From RQOF01 sp964461135 (lineage in GTDB: Bacteria > Calditrichota > Calditrichia > RBG-13-44-9), in NCBI GenBank assembly GCA_964461135.1, contig CAYWTB010000010.1:31127-95126 (forward strand): 64,000 nucleotides of DNA. The letters run 5' to 3'. The translations under genes were made by a program, and so were the position numbers. The notes beneath the pieces are model-generated. The model saw nothing but the letters and a program-made list of their open reading frames with translations, was not told where the DNA came from and did not search any database. Within the stretch, counting starts at the first letter, position 1. The number at the start of each line of letters is the position of its first letter. Of this stretch, positions 8,963 to 17,497 are shown piece by piece.

Positions 8963-10117
8963 ATGGACAAACCACAAATTACCAGCTGGCTGGAAATTTC
9001 AGAAAAGGCATATGCGCACAATCTTACATTTTTCAAAAACCGTCTGAAAACTGGGACCGAATTTTCAGCAGTCGTAAAATCCAATGCATATGGCCACGGA
9101 TTGGCACAGATCGCTTCGCTGGCCATCAAGTATGGAGCCGATTCCTTCTGTGTTCACTCTCTGGATGAAGCCCTGGAGCTCCGAAAGCTGGGCATCACCC
9201 GGGACGTACTGATTATGGGCCCTGTTCTGCTCAGCCGCCTGGAAGAGGTCATCGAGCAGGACATCCGGCTGGTACTATATAATCTCGAGAGCCTCCAAGA
9301 ATTGGATAAACTCACCCGGAAATCAGGAAAGCAGGTCAGGATTCATCTCAAGCTGGAGACCGGGACCTACCGGCAGGGTATTGATCGTGATGATTTACCT
9401 TCATTTCTGATTAAAATTAAAGAATCGTCCCTGATAATACTGGAGGGTGTCTACACACATTTTGCGAACATTGAAGATACCACCAGCCACGAATATGCTT
9501 TCCGGCAGCTGGATCTCTTCCGCCAGATGTCCGATATGATTAAAAGCGAAGGATTTTTTGCCATCAAATTCCACACCGCCTGTTCGGCCGCTATTTTACT
9601 ATTCCCGGAGACCTATTTTGATATGGTCCGCCTCGGTATTGGCCAGTATGGATTATGGCCTTCCCGCGAAACTTTCGTGTCGTATAAAATCAAGTTCAGC
9701 CGAAATGGTGAGGATGTTCTGCAACCGGTGCTCAACTGGAAAACCCGCATCGGACAATTGAAAAATGTTAAATCCAATCAGAATATCGGCTATGGCGGCA
9801 CCTTTCAAACCACGCGTCCTTCCCGCCTGGCAGTGCTTCCCATTGGCTATGCGGATGGCTATGGCCGCGGGTTGAGCAACCAGGGCTACGTTTTAATCCA
9901 TGGAAAACGTTCCCCCATTCGCGGGAGGGTGTGCATGAATCTTGTCATGGTGGATACTACCGATATTCCTGCGGTGAAACTTGAAGACGAAGTTGTTTTA
10001 ATGGGTACCGACGCGGGATCCTCAATTACTGCGGATTATCTGTCCAGCCTGTGCGGTACCATTAATTACGAATTTATAACCCGTATAAACAGTGCTATAC
10101 CGCGCATTATCGTTTAA
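8963..10117 (+). CDS. alr: Alanine racemase
   Basis: 384 residues, the usual length. The PLP lysine is K39 in VVKSNAYGHG. The catalytic tyrosine of the opposite face is Y296 in IGYADGYGRG. The C-terminal beta domain has RGRVCMNLVMVD. The enzyme interconverts L- and D-alanine, supplying D-Ala for peptidoglycan precursors. No partner cell-wall gene is adjacent. A hairpin terminator follows at 10184. Confidence 0.95.
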   Translation: MDKPQITSWLEISEKAYAHNLTFFKNRLKTGTEFSAVVKSNAYGHGLAQIASLAIKYGADSFCVHSLDEALELRKLGITRDVLIMGPVLLSRLEEVIEQDIRLVLYNLESLQELDKLTRKSGKQVRIHLKLETGTYRQGIDRDDLPSFLIKIKESSLIILEGVYTHFANIEDTTSHEYAFRQLDLFRQMSDMIKSEGFFAIKFHTACSAAILLFPETYFDMVRLGIGQYGLWPSRETFVSYKIKFSRNGEDVLQPVLNWKTRIGQLKNVKSNQNIGYGGTFQTTRPSRLAVLPIGYADGYGRGLSNQGYVLIHGKRSPIRGRVCMNLVMVDTTDIPAVKLEDEVVLMGTDAGSSITADYLSSLCGTINYEFITRINSAIPRIIV

Positions 10118-10183
10118 TAATCATAGAATGAGGTTGGATACTGAATTTTAACCCGCAGGAAAATTATTCTCTGATATAAAACC

Positions 10184-10206
10184 GCTGGTTTGGTACCAGC
10201 TTTTAT
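10184..10206 (+). terminator. Rho-independent terminator of alr
   Basis: GCTGGT (10184-10189), a five-base loop, and ACCAGC (10195-10200) are followed by TTTTATT. The AAAA on the left side lets it act weakly in the other direction too, where the 65-residue minus-strand gene ends. Confidence 0.6.
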
Positions 10207-10403
10207 TACCACCGGCCCTTACGGTTCCACAGAACATGTCCCTTTTCCAGCAGATGGCTTTTACCTCCCAGCCCAGCATGTTTAAGAAGTTTATTATGGC
10301 GATGATACCAGGCAGCAATGCTGTCCTTGCTTATCCGGTAAAATCGATAGAAGAATCGTTTTTCTTTTTGGGGATTATTTAATTCTTTATAAAATTGTCT
10401 CAT
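10206..10403 (-). CDS. Small basic protein of unknown function
   Basis: 65 residues rich in Arg, Lys, Tyr and His (starts MRQFYKELNNPQKEK). The ATG at 10403 is preceded by GGAGCCCAT, a usable ribosome binding site, and lies 14 nt after the stop of the upstream barrel gene, so it could be the second gene of that transcript. Its stop touches the alr terminator. No family recognised. It may also be a chance ORF. Confidence 0.4.
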   Translation of the reverse strand: MRQFYKELNNPQKEKRFFYRFYRISKDSIAAWYHRHNKLLKHAGLGGKSHLLEKGHVLWNRKGRW

Positions 10404-10417
10404 ATGGGCTCCAGGGA

Positions 10418-11077
10418 TTATTTTTTTATCAACCTCTTACCCAGCTCCAGACGAATTTCAAAAGCGGAATGATTGGTTTTTCCTGCGATGGCCTTTGGAA
10501 AATAGATGAAACGGTACTGTGGCCTGATAGAAACGAAAAAGAATTCATTAGTCGTGATATCAATGCCAAAACCAATACCCAGGTTAAAGGAAAACCGGTA
10601 CTCATCATTTCGTGGAAGTCTTTGCTGCTCCGCGGGCGGTAACAAACTGAATTCATAATCATTGTTGCGGGGGAAATTCATGGCAAAAGTAACTCCTCCC
10701 AGTCCGATCATATAGGGCCGAAAATCATCTTCGATGCTGTTATAGAAAAGTCGTTTTTTCAATTCGACGCTGGCCGGAATTATAAATAGGCGGTTAAATT
10801 TGTTGACCTGCCGGGGATATCCATAGTAATCGTAATAAGTAAACTCGTTATCGTCCCTCATAATATAAAAATCCAGTTCGGCGCCTATGTGGGTATATCC
10901 GGGTGCTGCAAAACGGTAAAAGCCTCCCAGGCCGATGCCGGACATGGCAATAGTGATTCCAGCACCGTACTCATTACCCTGAAGCGGTTGCTTCTCAATA
11001 TATTGAGACCAGCCACTGACCGCCATCGTCAGAATAATGACAGCAACGATTATTACTATGAGGGGGGACTTTTTCAT
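10418..11077 (-). CDS. Outer-membrane beta-barrel protein
   Basis: 219 residues with a signal peptide (about 1-24, ending SGWSQ). The body alternates aromatic and polar residues in short strands (GIGLGGFYRFAAPGYTHIGAELDFYIM, FFVSIRPQYRFIYFPK) and ends in a strand with ELGKRLIKK, like small eight-stranded barrels. A Tyr/Asp-rich loop sits near residues 75-90. No enzyme motif is seen. Role unknown. Confidence 0.65.
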   Translation of the reverse strand: MKKSPLIVIIVAVIILTMAVSGWSQYIEKQPLQGNEYGAGITIAMSGIGLGGFYRFAAPGYTHIGAELDFYIMRDDNEFTYYDYYGYPRQVNKFNRLFIIPASVELKKRLFYNSIEDDFRPYMIGLGGVTFAMNFPRNNDYEFSLLPPAEQQRLPRNDEYRFSFNLGIGFGIDITTNEFFFVSIRPQYRFIYFPKAIAGKTNHSAFEIRLELGKRLIKK

Positions 11078-11130
11078 AACCCGATACTCCTGAAAATCTA
11101 TAGTACTAATATTTTACTTTAAAATGACAA

Positions 11131-11163
11131 AAAAGCTCCCACCGTTTTCCGGTGGGAGCTTTT
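11131..11163 (-). terminator. Rho-independent terminator downstream of ssb
   Basis: On the minus strand AGCTCCCACCG pairs with CGGTGGGAGCT (11 bp) across a five-base loop and is followed by a run of T. It lies immediately after the ssb stop codon. Flanking A and T runs make it nearly symmetric. Confidence 0.85.
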
Positions 11164-11167
11164 CACC

Positions 11168-11602
11168 TTAGAATGGCACAGAATCATCTTCCGCAGGTTC
11201 AACTTCATCAGGCACTTCCAGATTAGTCGGCATTTTCTCCTGATCTCCCGTCTCCGTTTTTCCTCCCAGCGACTCCAGCATCTGGATATCATTAACAACG
11301 ATATCCGTAGAGTTTCGCTTGGCTCCATTCTGGTCCTGCCACTCCCGGTACTGCAACCTTCCCTCCACATAAACGCGCATGCCTTTGTGAAGATACTGTT
11401 TAGCAAATTCGGCAAGCCGTGTCCATGCCACAACCCGATGCCAATCCGTCTGCTCCTGCTGGTTTCCATCCCGGTCCTTGTAAGATCGGTTGGTAGCCAC
11501 GTTGAAGTTCGCCACCGCATTACCGCTTGGCGCATACCGAACTTCAGGATCAGCACCCAGTCTTCCGATAATCATCACCTTGTTCACGGTTCCTCGAGAC
11601 AT
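11168..11602 (-). CDS. ssb: Single-stranded DNA-binding protein
   Basis: 144 residues. The OB-fold core spans about 1-110 with VNKVMIIGRLGADPEVRY, TDWHRVVAWTRLAEFA and the YVEGRLQYREW strand. An acidic flexible tail ends DDSVPF, the conserved tip that recruits replication and repair partners. It covers single-stranded DNA during replication. A good ribosome binding site (GGAGG) precedes the ATG. It is in the origin-proximal block but is not next to rpsF/rpsR as in many genomes. Confidence 0.95.
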   Translation of the reverse strand: MSRGTVNKVMIIGRLGADPEVRYAPSGNAVANFNVATNRSYKDRDGNQQEQTDWHRVVAWTRLAEFAKQYLHKGMRVYVEGRLQYREWQDQNGAKRNSTDIVVNDIQMLESLGGKTETGDQEKMPTNLEVPDEVEPAEDDSVPF

Positions 11603-11726
11603 GGGTTTCCTCCGTTAATGTTTGGTTTAAAATTATAGTGAATTAGAAAAGATACTACCAGTGTAATATTATAATAAAGCCCGTCAAAAAACAAGCAAAA
11701 ACCCGGCTGTTTTCGAAAGTATTTCT

Positions 11727-12908
11727 TCATTTGTTTTTTAACCAGAGTAACGGATTAAGGGTCTGATTGTTCCCGTATATTTCGAAATGAAGTTTGGGCC
11801 CTTCCAGAGAACCGCTTTCTCCCACCAGTGCAATTTGTGACCCTACTTCCACAAAATCTCCGCTGTTGACGCTCACTTCGTCAAGATGAGCATAAACCGT
11901 ATAATATCCGTCATTGTGATCGATGATCACCGTATTACCAAATCCGCTCATATAAATGATAAGACTTACCACCCCCGGAAAGATGCAGCGCACCAGGGAT
12001 CCCCGGCTGGCCTGAATATCAATTCCCGGATTATCCAGCACGGTTTTTAATTCCGGATTTTTAAAACGACCGAAATTATGCAGAATTTGCCCTTCTACCG
12101 GCCAGTTGAATTTTCCCTTACTTTTAGAAAAATTTCCCGATAATTTCTCCCATTTTATCCGGGTATCCACTTTCAGCTGACGGTTGGAACGTCCTTTTTC
12201 CAGACTTGCCAGAATCTGTTTCATTTCCTGATAGCTCTGTTTTTTCTCTTTCAATGACCAGGAGAGAAGCGTTTTATTCTGTTTAATCTCGTCAATCAAC
12301 TGTGATTTGGTTTTTCGGCGGGAGTTAAGATTTCCTTCTTCATCTTTGGCGGCGGCAAGATACTGGCGGGTAACAGCAATTTCTTTGGTCAGCCTGGCTT
12401 CTTTTTCATCAAGCTCGGTTTTTGAATGAATGAGATCTTCAAAAATACTGCGCTCTGCCTGAGTTACTTTTCTAAAATATTGAAATTTCACCACGACTTC
12501 GTTGAAACTGGAGGCTCCCAGAATCCAGTCAAGTTGCTTGCCCCGCTGGTATTTGTAAGCAAAAACAACCTGGTCGCTGAAAATATCCTGGAGGTTAGTG
12601 ATGTTGTGCTGCAGGGAATCTATCTGATTCTCCAGCCTGACAACCAGGACCTGCTGGGCCCCAATTTTTCTTCTATAAATATTTATTTTATCATGAGTTA
12701 AGTTGATTTGTATATCAATGTTCTCGATGGAGGTTGTCTCGATCTTCAGGCGGTTATTTTGCGTCTTCAACTGCTTTTCCAGGTTCATTATCTCTTTCTG
12801 GATGGCGTGCAGTTTCTGCTGCATCTCATCCACATCCTGCGGATGAAGGTGTCCGGCCATGAAAAGGTTAAGGATGAGAAATATCAACAGGTTAAATTTA
12901 TTCATCAT
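11727..12908 (-). CDS. EnvC/NlpD-like murein hydrolase activator, coiled coil plus LytM domain
   Basis: 393 residues: signal peptide (1-24), a long coiled coil (about 25-250) rich in Gln, Lys and Glu, and a C-terminal LytM (M23) domain (about 285-390). The late motifs YAHLD and LHFEI are present. The first zinc ligand position, normally His in HxGxDI, reads NPGIDI, so the metal site looks incomplete. That fits the EnvC class, which activates cell-wall amidases at division rather than cutting itself. It follows a PorV-like gene by six bases, in a run starting with parA. Confidence 0.82.
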   Translation of the reverse strand: MMNKFNLLIFLILNLFMAGHLHPQDVDEMQQKLHAIQKEIMNLEKQLKTQNNRLKIETTSIENIDIQINLTHDKINIYRRKIGAQQVLVVRLENQIDSLQHNITNLQDIFSDQVVFAYKYQRGKQLDWILGASSFNEVVVKFQYFRKVTQAERSIFEDLIHSKTELDEKEARLTKEIAVTRQYLAAAKDEEGNLNSRRKTKSQLIDEIKQNKTLLSWSLKEKKQSYQEMKQILASLEKGRSNRQLKVDTRIKWEKLSGNFSKSKGKFNWPVEGQILHNFGRFKNPELKTVLDNPGIDIQASRGSLVRCIFPGVVSLIIYMSGFGNTVIIDHNDGYYTVYAHLDEVSVNSGDFVEVGSQIALVGESGSLEGPKLHFEIYGNNQTLNPLLWLKNK

Positions 12909-12914
12909 GCTCTT

Positions 12915-13724
12915 TCATCTCGGTTTGCTGAAAGATAAACCCCAGAAGTGGGTACCCCCCAGATCAAAGTGATACTGAAAAGCGTATTGTACAGCAATCC
13001 ATTTTCTGATAAAACTGAGTCCCAGCGAGGGAACCGAGGGATAGGTATTCACGCCGGTGTGTAACTGCAGATAAGGATTAAACTGCATGCTGACTCCAAA
13101 GCGCAGGCTTGGGGGATAACGGAAATCTTTCTGCAGGGAAAGATATGAAATGAATCGGTCATGCAGGCGAATGGCCATTCCCCAGCTGGTGATCAGCGGG
13201 ATTTCCTGTTCCAATCCGTTCAAAGCGGGCCGATTAAGGTTCAGAACAGAAAACCCCATCAGAATACGGGGATGCAGGCGATACTGCAGGCCGGCATCTA
13301 CCCCCAGTGTATTCATATCATCATAATTCTGCACATGCAACGAGTACCAGCGGAGATTCAGGCCCAGCAACAGGCGATCTTCCAGAAAGTTTCCGGAAAG
13401 ATTGGCGGTAAGTTGATTTTCGCGATACAGTTCGTTTCCAAAGGAGGATAATGCCAGACCGCTGCCCATAGATTTGGTTGCAAAACGGGTAATCACGGCA
13501 CCGCAGGTTAGCTCGGGTATTCCATAGGGCCGGAAGTAAACCATTCCTGCCGCCATATCCGGTGAGGCGGCGGACAATGCCGGATTTAGAAGGTAACCTG
13601 CATATGATCCTTCCTGGGCCACCATGCTTCCGGCTGTGCCGTGCATGGATGGATCTGCAGCGCAGTATTCAAAAGCAGCCCGGAGGCTACAGGTTACCAG
13701 GACAATCAGAAGTATGGATTTCAT
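12915..13724 (-). CDS. PorV/PorQ-like outer-membrane beta-barrel protein
   Basis: 269 residues with a signal peptide (about 1-20). The early segment GTAGSMVAQEGSYAGYLLNPAL resembles the GAxGxxxA...NPA start of PorV/PorQ barrels, which serve as shuttles or anchors in type IX secretion or as FadL-like barrels. The rest is a series of amphipathic strands ending HFWGLSFSK. Its ATG overlaps the parA stop (ATGA), and the EnvC-like gene starts six bases after its own stop. A secretion role is an inference. Confidence 0.65.
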   Translation of the reverse strand: MKSILLIVLVTCSLRAAFEYCAADPSMHGTAGSMVAQEGSYAGYLLNPALSAASPDMAAGMVYFRPYGIPELTCGAVITRFATKSMGSGLALSSFGNELYRENQLTANLSGNFLEDRLLLGLNLRWYSLHVQNYDDMNTLGVDAGLQYRLHPRILMGFSVLNLNRPALNGLEQEIPLITSWGMAIRLHDRFISYLSLQKDFRYPPSLRFGVSMQFNPYLQLHTGVNTYPSVPSLGLSFIRKWIAVQYAFQYHFDLGGTHFWGLSFSKPR

Positions 13725-14713
13725 GATACCTGATCAAATATGGTATTCAACCGGTATGGAAACAATTTTTCCAGCACCTTATTTCTTTCTATTACCAGCG
13801 CTTCTTTCAGAACCGTACTGTCATTCATTTTATCCAGGCCGCTTCGTGCATAGGCCGATAGATTCTGTTCGGCAAACATCACAATTTGTTTCTGTTCTCC
13901 GCTGGTGAGGGATTCGAATTTTTGCTGGTAATATTCACGCTTGGCAATATTTTTATGATGATTACGGATAAATTCTTCGGCAAAATTCTGATAATCGAAA
14001 GCTCCAAATGACTGGGAATTATATTCAAAAATCGTTTGTCCATAGGAAGAGGCTTCTTTCAGGCTCACATTATTTCTGATATAGGCGTTGTATAATTTAT
14101 GTGGAAAGTTTTTCTTTAAAATGTCAAATACTTCCTGGCTATGGCGGGTTCGGAAATCACACATCGTCATTACAATTCCGTTAAACTGCAGGGTGTGATT
14201 CATTTTCTCTTTCACCATACGGTAAGTATCATATAAAGGTTTAATGGCTTTCATGGGAAAAAACTCCGGTGAAACCACCAGGACAAACTCTGTGGATGCT
14301 GCCAGGGCATTTATGGAGAATAATCCTAGGGCAGGAGGACAATCGATAAAAATATAATCATAATCATTCAAAACCGGAGCCAGGGCATCCCGCAGCAGAT
14401 AGTTCGGGGACATGGATTTCTGCAGCGAAAATTCCGCGGCCGCGGTGTGCAGGTTATTGGGTAAGACATGCAACAACTCGCTCCGTTTCAGAACTACCTG
14501 ATTAATGGCAGCCGTCCGTTCGAAAAGATTAAGAATGGTTTTTTCCAGTTTTTCAGTATCATAACCCATATGCTGGGACAGGTTTCCCTGGGGATCCATA
14601 TCCACCGCCAGTACTTTAAAGCCATGGAGAGACAAATATCCTGCCGCGTTGGCGGTCGTGGTGGTTTTACCACACCCTCCTTTTTGAATAATGAAGGAAA
14701 TAACTTTAGCCAT
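13721..14713 (-). CDS. parA: ParA/Soj-family ATPase with C-terminal extension
   Basis: 330 residues. The deviant Walker A motif KGGCGKTTTT is at residues 11-20, VDMDPQGNLSQHMG follows, and the Walker B region is YDYIFIDCPPALGLFS. ParA proteins move chromosome origins or other cargo using ParB-stimulated ATP hydrolysis on DNA. Typical members have about 255 residues. Here about 75 extra, mostly helical residues follow the ATPase core. No parB follows; instead a barrel and an EnvC-like gene are coupled to it. Three parS sites lie 0.8-2.8 kb away, supporting a chromosome-segregation role. Confidence 0.88.
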   Translation of the reverse strand: MAKVISFIIQKGGCGKTTTTANAAGYLSLHGFKVLAVDMDPQGNLSQHMGYDTEKLEKTILNLFERTAAINQVVLKRSELLHVLPNNLHTAAAEFSLQKSMSPNYLLRDALAPVLNDYDYIFIDCPPALGLFSINALAASTEFVLVVSPEFFPMKAIKPLYDTYRMVKEKMNHTLQFNGIVMTMCDFRTRHSQEVFDILKKNFPHKLYNAYIRNNVSLKEASSYGQTIFEYNSQSFGAFDYQNFAEEFIRNHHKNIAKREYYQQKFESLTSGEQKQIVMFAEQNLSAYARSGLDKMNDSTVLKEALVIERNKVLEKLFPYRLNTIFDQVS

Positions 14714-14804
14714 AGACTGCTTTTCCTGCCTTTAAATAACCATTAATTGATGACCATATCCTGCAAATTTAAGTAAAAATCCTGCGTTATACAGGTTTTT
14801 TTAT

Positions 14805-15500
14805 TCACTCTTCCTCCTCAATTGCGAGCTTTTGGCTCCCCGGGAACCACACCTGTACAATCCTCAGAGCAGCGAATTTATCGGAAACAGGGGGAATTTT
14901 ATCTGAAATTGCATGGATCTTAAAAATCAAGGAATTCTTCTCTGAAATTTCCTGCAGCTCATCGACATCCTTTTCGCCTTTCCAGGCCAGCAGATAGCCC
15001 TCCGGAAGCAAAACCCGGACTGCAATTTCGCAAAGCGCTTTGAAATCACTCACCCCGCGCGCCAGCATACAGTGGAAACGGTTGGTCAGCTGGTTACGTT
15101 CCGCTTCCTGCGGCAGGCGGGCCCTGACTACCCCGGTGGAGGTCAGCCGAAGATCATAAATCACTCTTCTCAGGAAGGCGATCTTTTTACGGGAGGAATC
15201 TACCAGTAACATTTTAATGGCCGGATGAATAATTTTCAGAGGTATTCCCGGCAATCCCCCCCCGCTTCCCAGGTCCATTACCTGTTGTCCTGCCCGAAAC
15301 TCCACAATTTTATCAATAATCAGCGAGGGAAGGATATGATGCTCCCAGATCTGATCCGTATCGGCACGGGAAATCAGGTTAATCCGGCAATTATATTCCC
15401 GCAGCAGATTCACATAGCGGTTCAGCTGCCACAGGCAAGCATGGGAAATATCCGGATAAAGGGAACGAACAATATGCGTGGAATCTCCACTCATGGGCAA
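14805..15500 (-). CDS. rsmG: 16S rRNA (guanine527-N7)-methyltransferase
   Basis: 231 residues. The SAM-binding core shows VMDLGSGGGLPGIPL and a following VDSSRKKIAFL, and ARGVSDFKAL is typical of RsmG (GidB). It methylates G527 of 16S rRNA. A TTG at 15500 has GGAGG eight bases upstream; an ATG two codons later has 14-base spacing, so the TTG is kept as start. It follows mnmG, as in most origin clusters. A perfect parS site lies in the 78-bp gap upstream. Confidence 0.93.
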   Translation of the reverse strand: MPMSGDSTHIVRSLYPDISHACLWQLNRYVNLLREYNCRINLISRADTDQIWEHHILPSLIIDKIVEFRAGQQVMDLGSGGGLPGIPLKIIHPAIKMLLVDSSRKKIAFLRRVIYDLRLTSTGVVRARLPQEAERNQLTNRFHCMLARGVSDFKALCEIAVRVLLPEGYLLAWKGEKDVDELQEISEKNSLIFKIHAISDKIPPVSDKFAALRIVQVWFPGSQKLAIEEEE

Positions 15501-15538
15501 TAGATGGGCCTCCTTCCTCTCCCCTAAAACCCTGCTTC

Positions 15539-15554
15539 TGTTTCACGTGAAACA
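15539..15554. promoter_or_regulatory. parS centromere site, exact consensus
   Basis: TGTTTCACGTGAAACA is the 16-bp palindromic parS consensus bound by ParB. It lies between rsmG and mnmG, about 0.8 kb from parA. Two near-identical sites follow at 15585 and 17481. Confidence 0.92.
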
Positions 15555-15578
15555 ACCGGGCCGTTAAATGACCCGCAA

Positions 15579-17468
15579 TCAGGGCGTTTCACGTGAAACA
15601 TTATACGAATTCCTGTAATACTTTTCCAAAAAAATCATCAAAACAGCCACATCGCCCTGGCGAACACCAGAAATGCGCGATGCCTGTCCCAGTGAAAGCG
15701 GCTGTATCTGCTGCAGCTTTTCACGGGCCTCGTTAGACAAAGAGGGAACTGAGTGGTAATCAAAACCACCGGGTATCTCTCGGTTTTCCATGTTTCTGAA
15801 TTTTCGCACCTGCTCTTCCTGCCGCCTCAGATACCCCTCATACTTGGTTATGAATTCAGCATGAATCAATTCCTCCTGTCTGTAGCCGTTGCTCACTCCG
15901 GCAATCTGCAGCAGATCCTTCAGATTGACTTCGGGGCGCCGCATCAGCTGCCGCATGGGAACAGCCTGCTGTATGGGGCTGCTGTTGATCCGCCGGGCAT
16001 AATCGTTAAAATCTGCGGGATTAACGGATGTTTTTTCACTAACCTCCAGCAGTTCCTCAGTGCGCCGCTTCTTTTCCTCCATTCGTTCATAAGCCGCCGC
16101 CGGCAACAATCCCAGCCGGTAACCGGCTTCCATTAATCGCAGATCGGCATTGTCATGCCGCAGCAGCAACCGGAATTCCGCCCGGGAGGTAAACATCCGA
16201 TAGGGTTCCACTATTGTCTTATTAATTAAATCATCAATCAGTACCCCAATATAGGCACGGGAACGTTCCAGGACAAAGGGCTCCTCCTCCCTCAGTTTAA
16301 GTGCGGCATTAATTCCTGCCATCAGGCCCTGGGCGGCTGCCTCCTCATAGCCGGAGGTCCCGTTAATTTGTCCCGCAAAATAAAGTCCCTGCACATTCTT
16401 GGTTTCCAGAGACAGCCGGATCTGATGAGATGGAAAAAAATCGTATTCAATCGCATACCCCAGCCGGATGATGCGGGCATTTTCCAGTCCGGCCACAGAA
16501 TGCAGTGCCTTCAACTGGATATCCTCCGGCAGGCTGGTGGCAAAACCGTTTACATATACTTCCGGGTGATCCCGCCCTTCCGGCTCCAGAAACAGCTGAT
16601 GGCGTTCCTTATCCGCAAAACGAACCACCTTATCCTCAATGGAGGGACAGTAGCGGGGACCGATTCCGCTGATCATGCCGGTATACATGGGCGATCTGTC
16701 CAACCCGGATTTCAGTATTTCATGGGTGCGGGCATTGGTACAGGTAATGTGGCAACTGATCTGGGGACACTCAATTTTTTCGGTCTGGAATGAAAAGGGT
16801 ACAGGCGGATTATCCGGTTCCTGTTCTTCCACCTGGGAATAGTCAATGGAATCGCGATGGATGCGGGGAGGTGTACCGGTTTTCAGGCGGCCGGAAGTGA
16901 AACCGAGATCCAGCAGGGCCTCGGTAAGACCATGGATGGGCATCTCTCCCGCCCGGCCGCTGGAAAAGGAGTTCAACCCGATAAATATTTTGCCGTTTAA
17001 AAAAGTACCGCAGGTCAGTATAAGAGCACAGCAGGAAACAATTTGATTTTCATCAAGAACGGCGGCGGTTACCCGGCCGTTTTTCACCCTCAGACCGTTG
17101 ACCGCTGCCTGGATCACATCCAGGTTGGGCTGGGACAGTACTGCCATCCGGGCCGCTTTTGAATAGGCCAGCCGGTCTGCCTGGGCGCGTGGCGACCACA
17201 CGGCCGGACCCTTGGACTTGTTCAGAATCTTGAAATGTATACCCACTGCATCGATGAGCTTGCCCATCTCCCCGCCCAAGGCATCCACCTCCCGCACCAG
17301 ATGCCCCTTGGCCAAACCACCAATGGCAGGATTGCAGGACATTTTCCCGATGGTATCCAGGCGCAGGGTGACCAGCGCGGTTTTCATGCCCAGCCGTGCG
17401 CTGGCCAGCGCCGCCTCGATACCGGCATGCCCCCCGCCCGCCACAATCACATCGTATCTATCTTTCAA
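15579..17468 (-). CDS. mnmG: tRNA uridine-5-carboxymethylaminomethyl modification enzyme, FAD subunit
   Basis: 629 residues. The FAD-binding dinucleotide fold starts at once with GGGHAGIEAA, and the family signatures CNPAIGGLAKG and GQINGTSGYEEAAAQG are present. With MnmE it installs the cmnm5 group on wobble uridines of tRNA, using FAD, GTP and methylene-tetrahydrofolate. Its last residues, NVSRETP, are encoded by a parS site. It follows mnmE by 29 bp. Confidence 0.96.
   Translation of the reverse strand: MKDRYDVIVAGGGHAGIEAALASARLGMKTALVTLRLDTIGKMSCNPAIGGLAKGHLVREVDALGGEMGKLIDAVGIHFKILNKSKGPAVWSPRAQADRLAYSKAARMAVLSQPNLDVIQAAVNGLRVKNGRVTAAVLDENQIVSCCALILTCGTFLNGKIFIGLNSFSSGRAGEMPIHGLTEALLDLGFTSGRLKTGTPPRIHRDSIDYSQVEEQEPDNPPVPFSFQTEKIECPQISCHITCTNARTHEILKSGLDRSPMYTGMISGIGPRYCPSIEDKVVRFADKERHQLFLEPEGRDHPEVYVNGFATSLPEDIQLKALHSVAGLENARIIRLGYAIEYDFFPSHQIRLSLETKNVQGLYFAGQINGTSGYEEAAAQGLMAGINAALKLREEEPFVLERSRAYIGVLIDDLINKTIVEPYRMFTSRAEFRLLLRHDNADLRLMEAGYRLGLLPAAAYERMEEKKRRTEELLEVSEKTSVNPADFNDYARRINSSPIQQAVPMRQLMRRPEVNLKDLLQIAGVSNGYRQEELIHAEFITKYEGYLRRQEEQVRKFRNMENREIPGGFDYHSVPSLSNEAREKLQQIQPLSLGQASRISGVRQGDVAVLMIFLEKYYRNSYNVSRETP
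15585..15600. promoter_or_regulatory. parS centromere site, 15 of 16 bases, inside the 3' end of mnmG
   Basis: CGTTTCACGTGAAACA differs from the consensus only in its first base. It encodes the C-terminal NVSRET residues of MnmG, so the site constrains the protein end. Confidence 0.88.
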
Positions 17469-17480
17469 GAAAACCTCTGG

Positions 17481-17496
17481 TGTTTCACGTGAAACC
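17481..17496. promoter_or_regulatory. parS centromere site, 15 of 16 bases, between mnmE and mnmG
   Basis: TGTTTCACGTGAAACC differs from consensus only in its last base. It occupies nearly all of the short mnmE-mnmG gap. Confidence 0.88.
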
Positions 17497-17497
17497 T

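Noticed and set aside
15753..16793. Two open frames antisense to mnmG
   Set aside because: They mirror a highly conserved gene and lack start signals.
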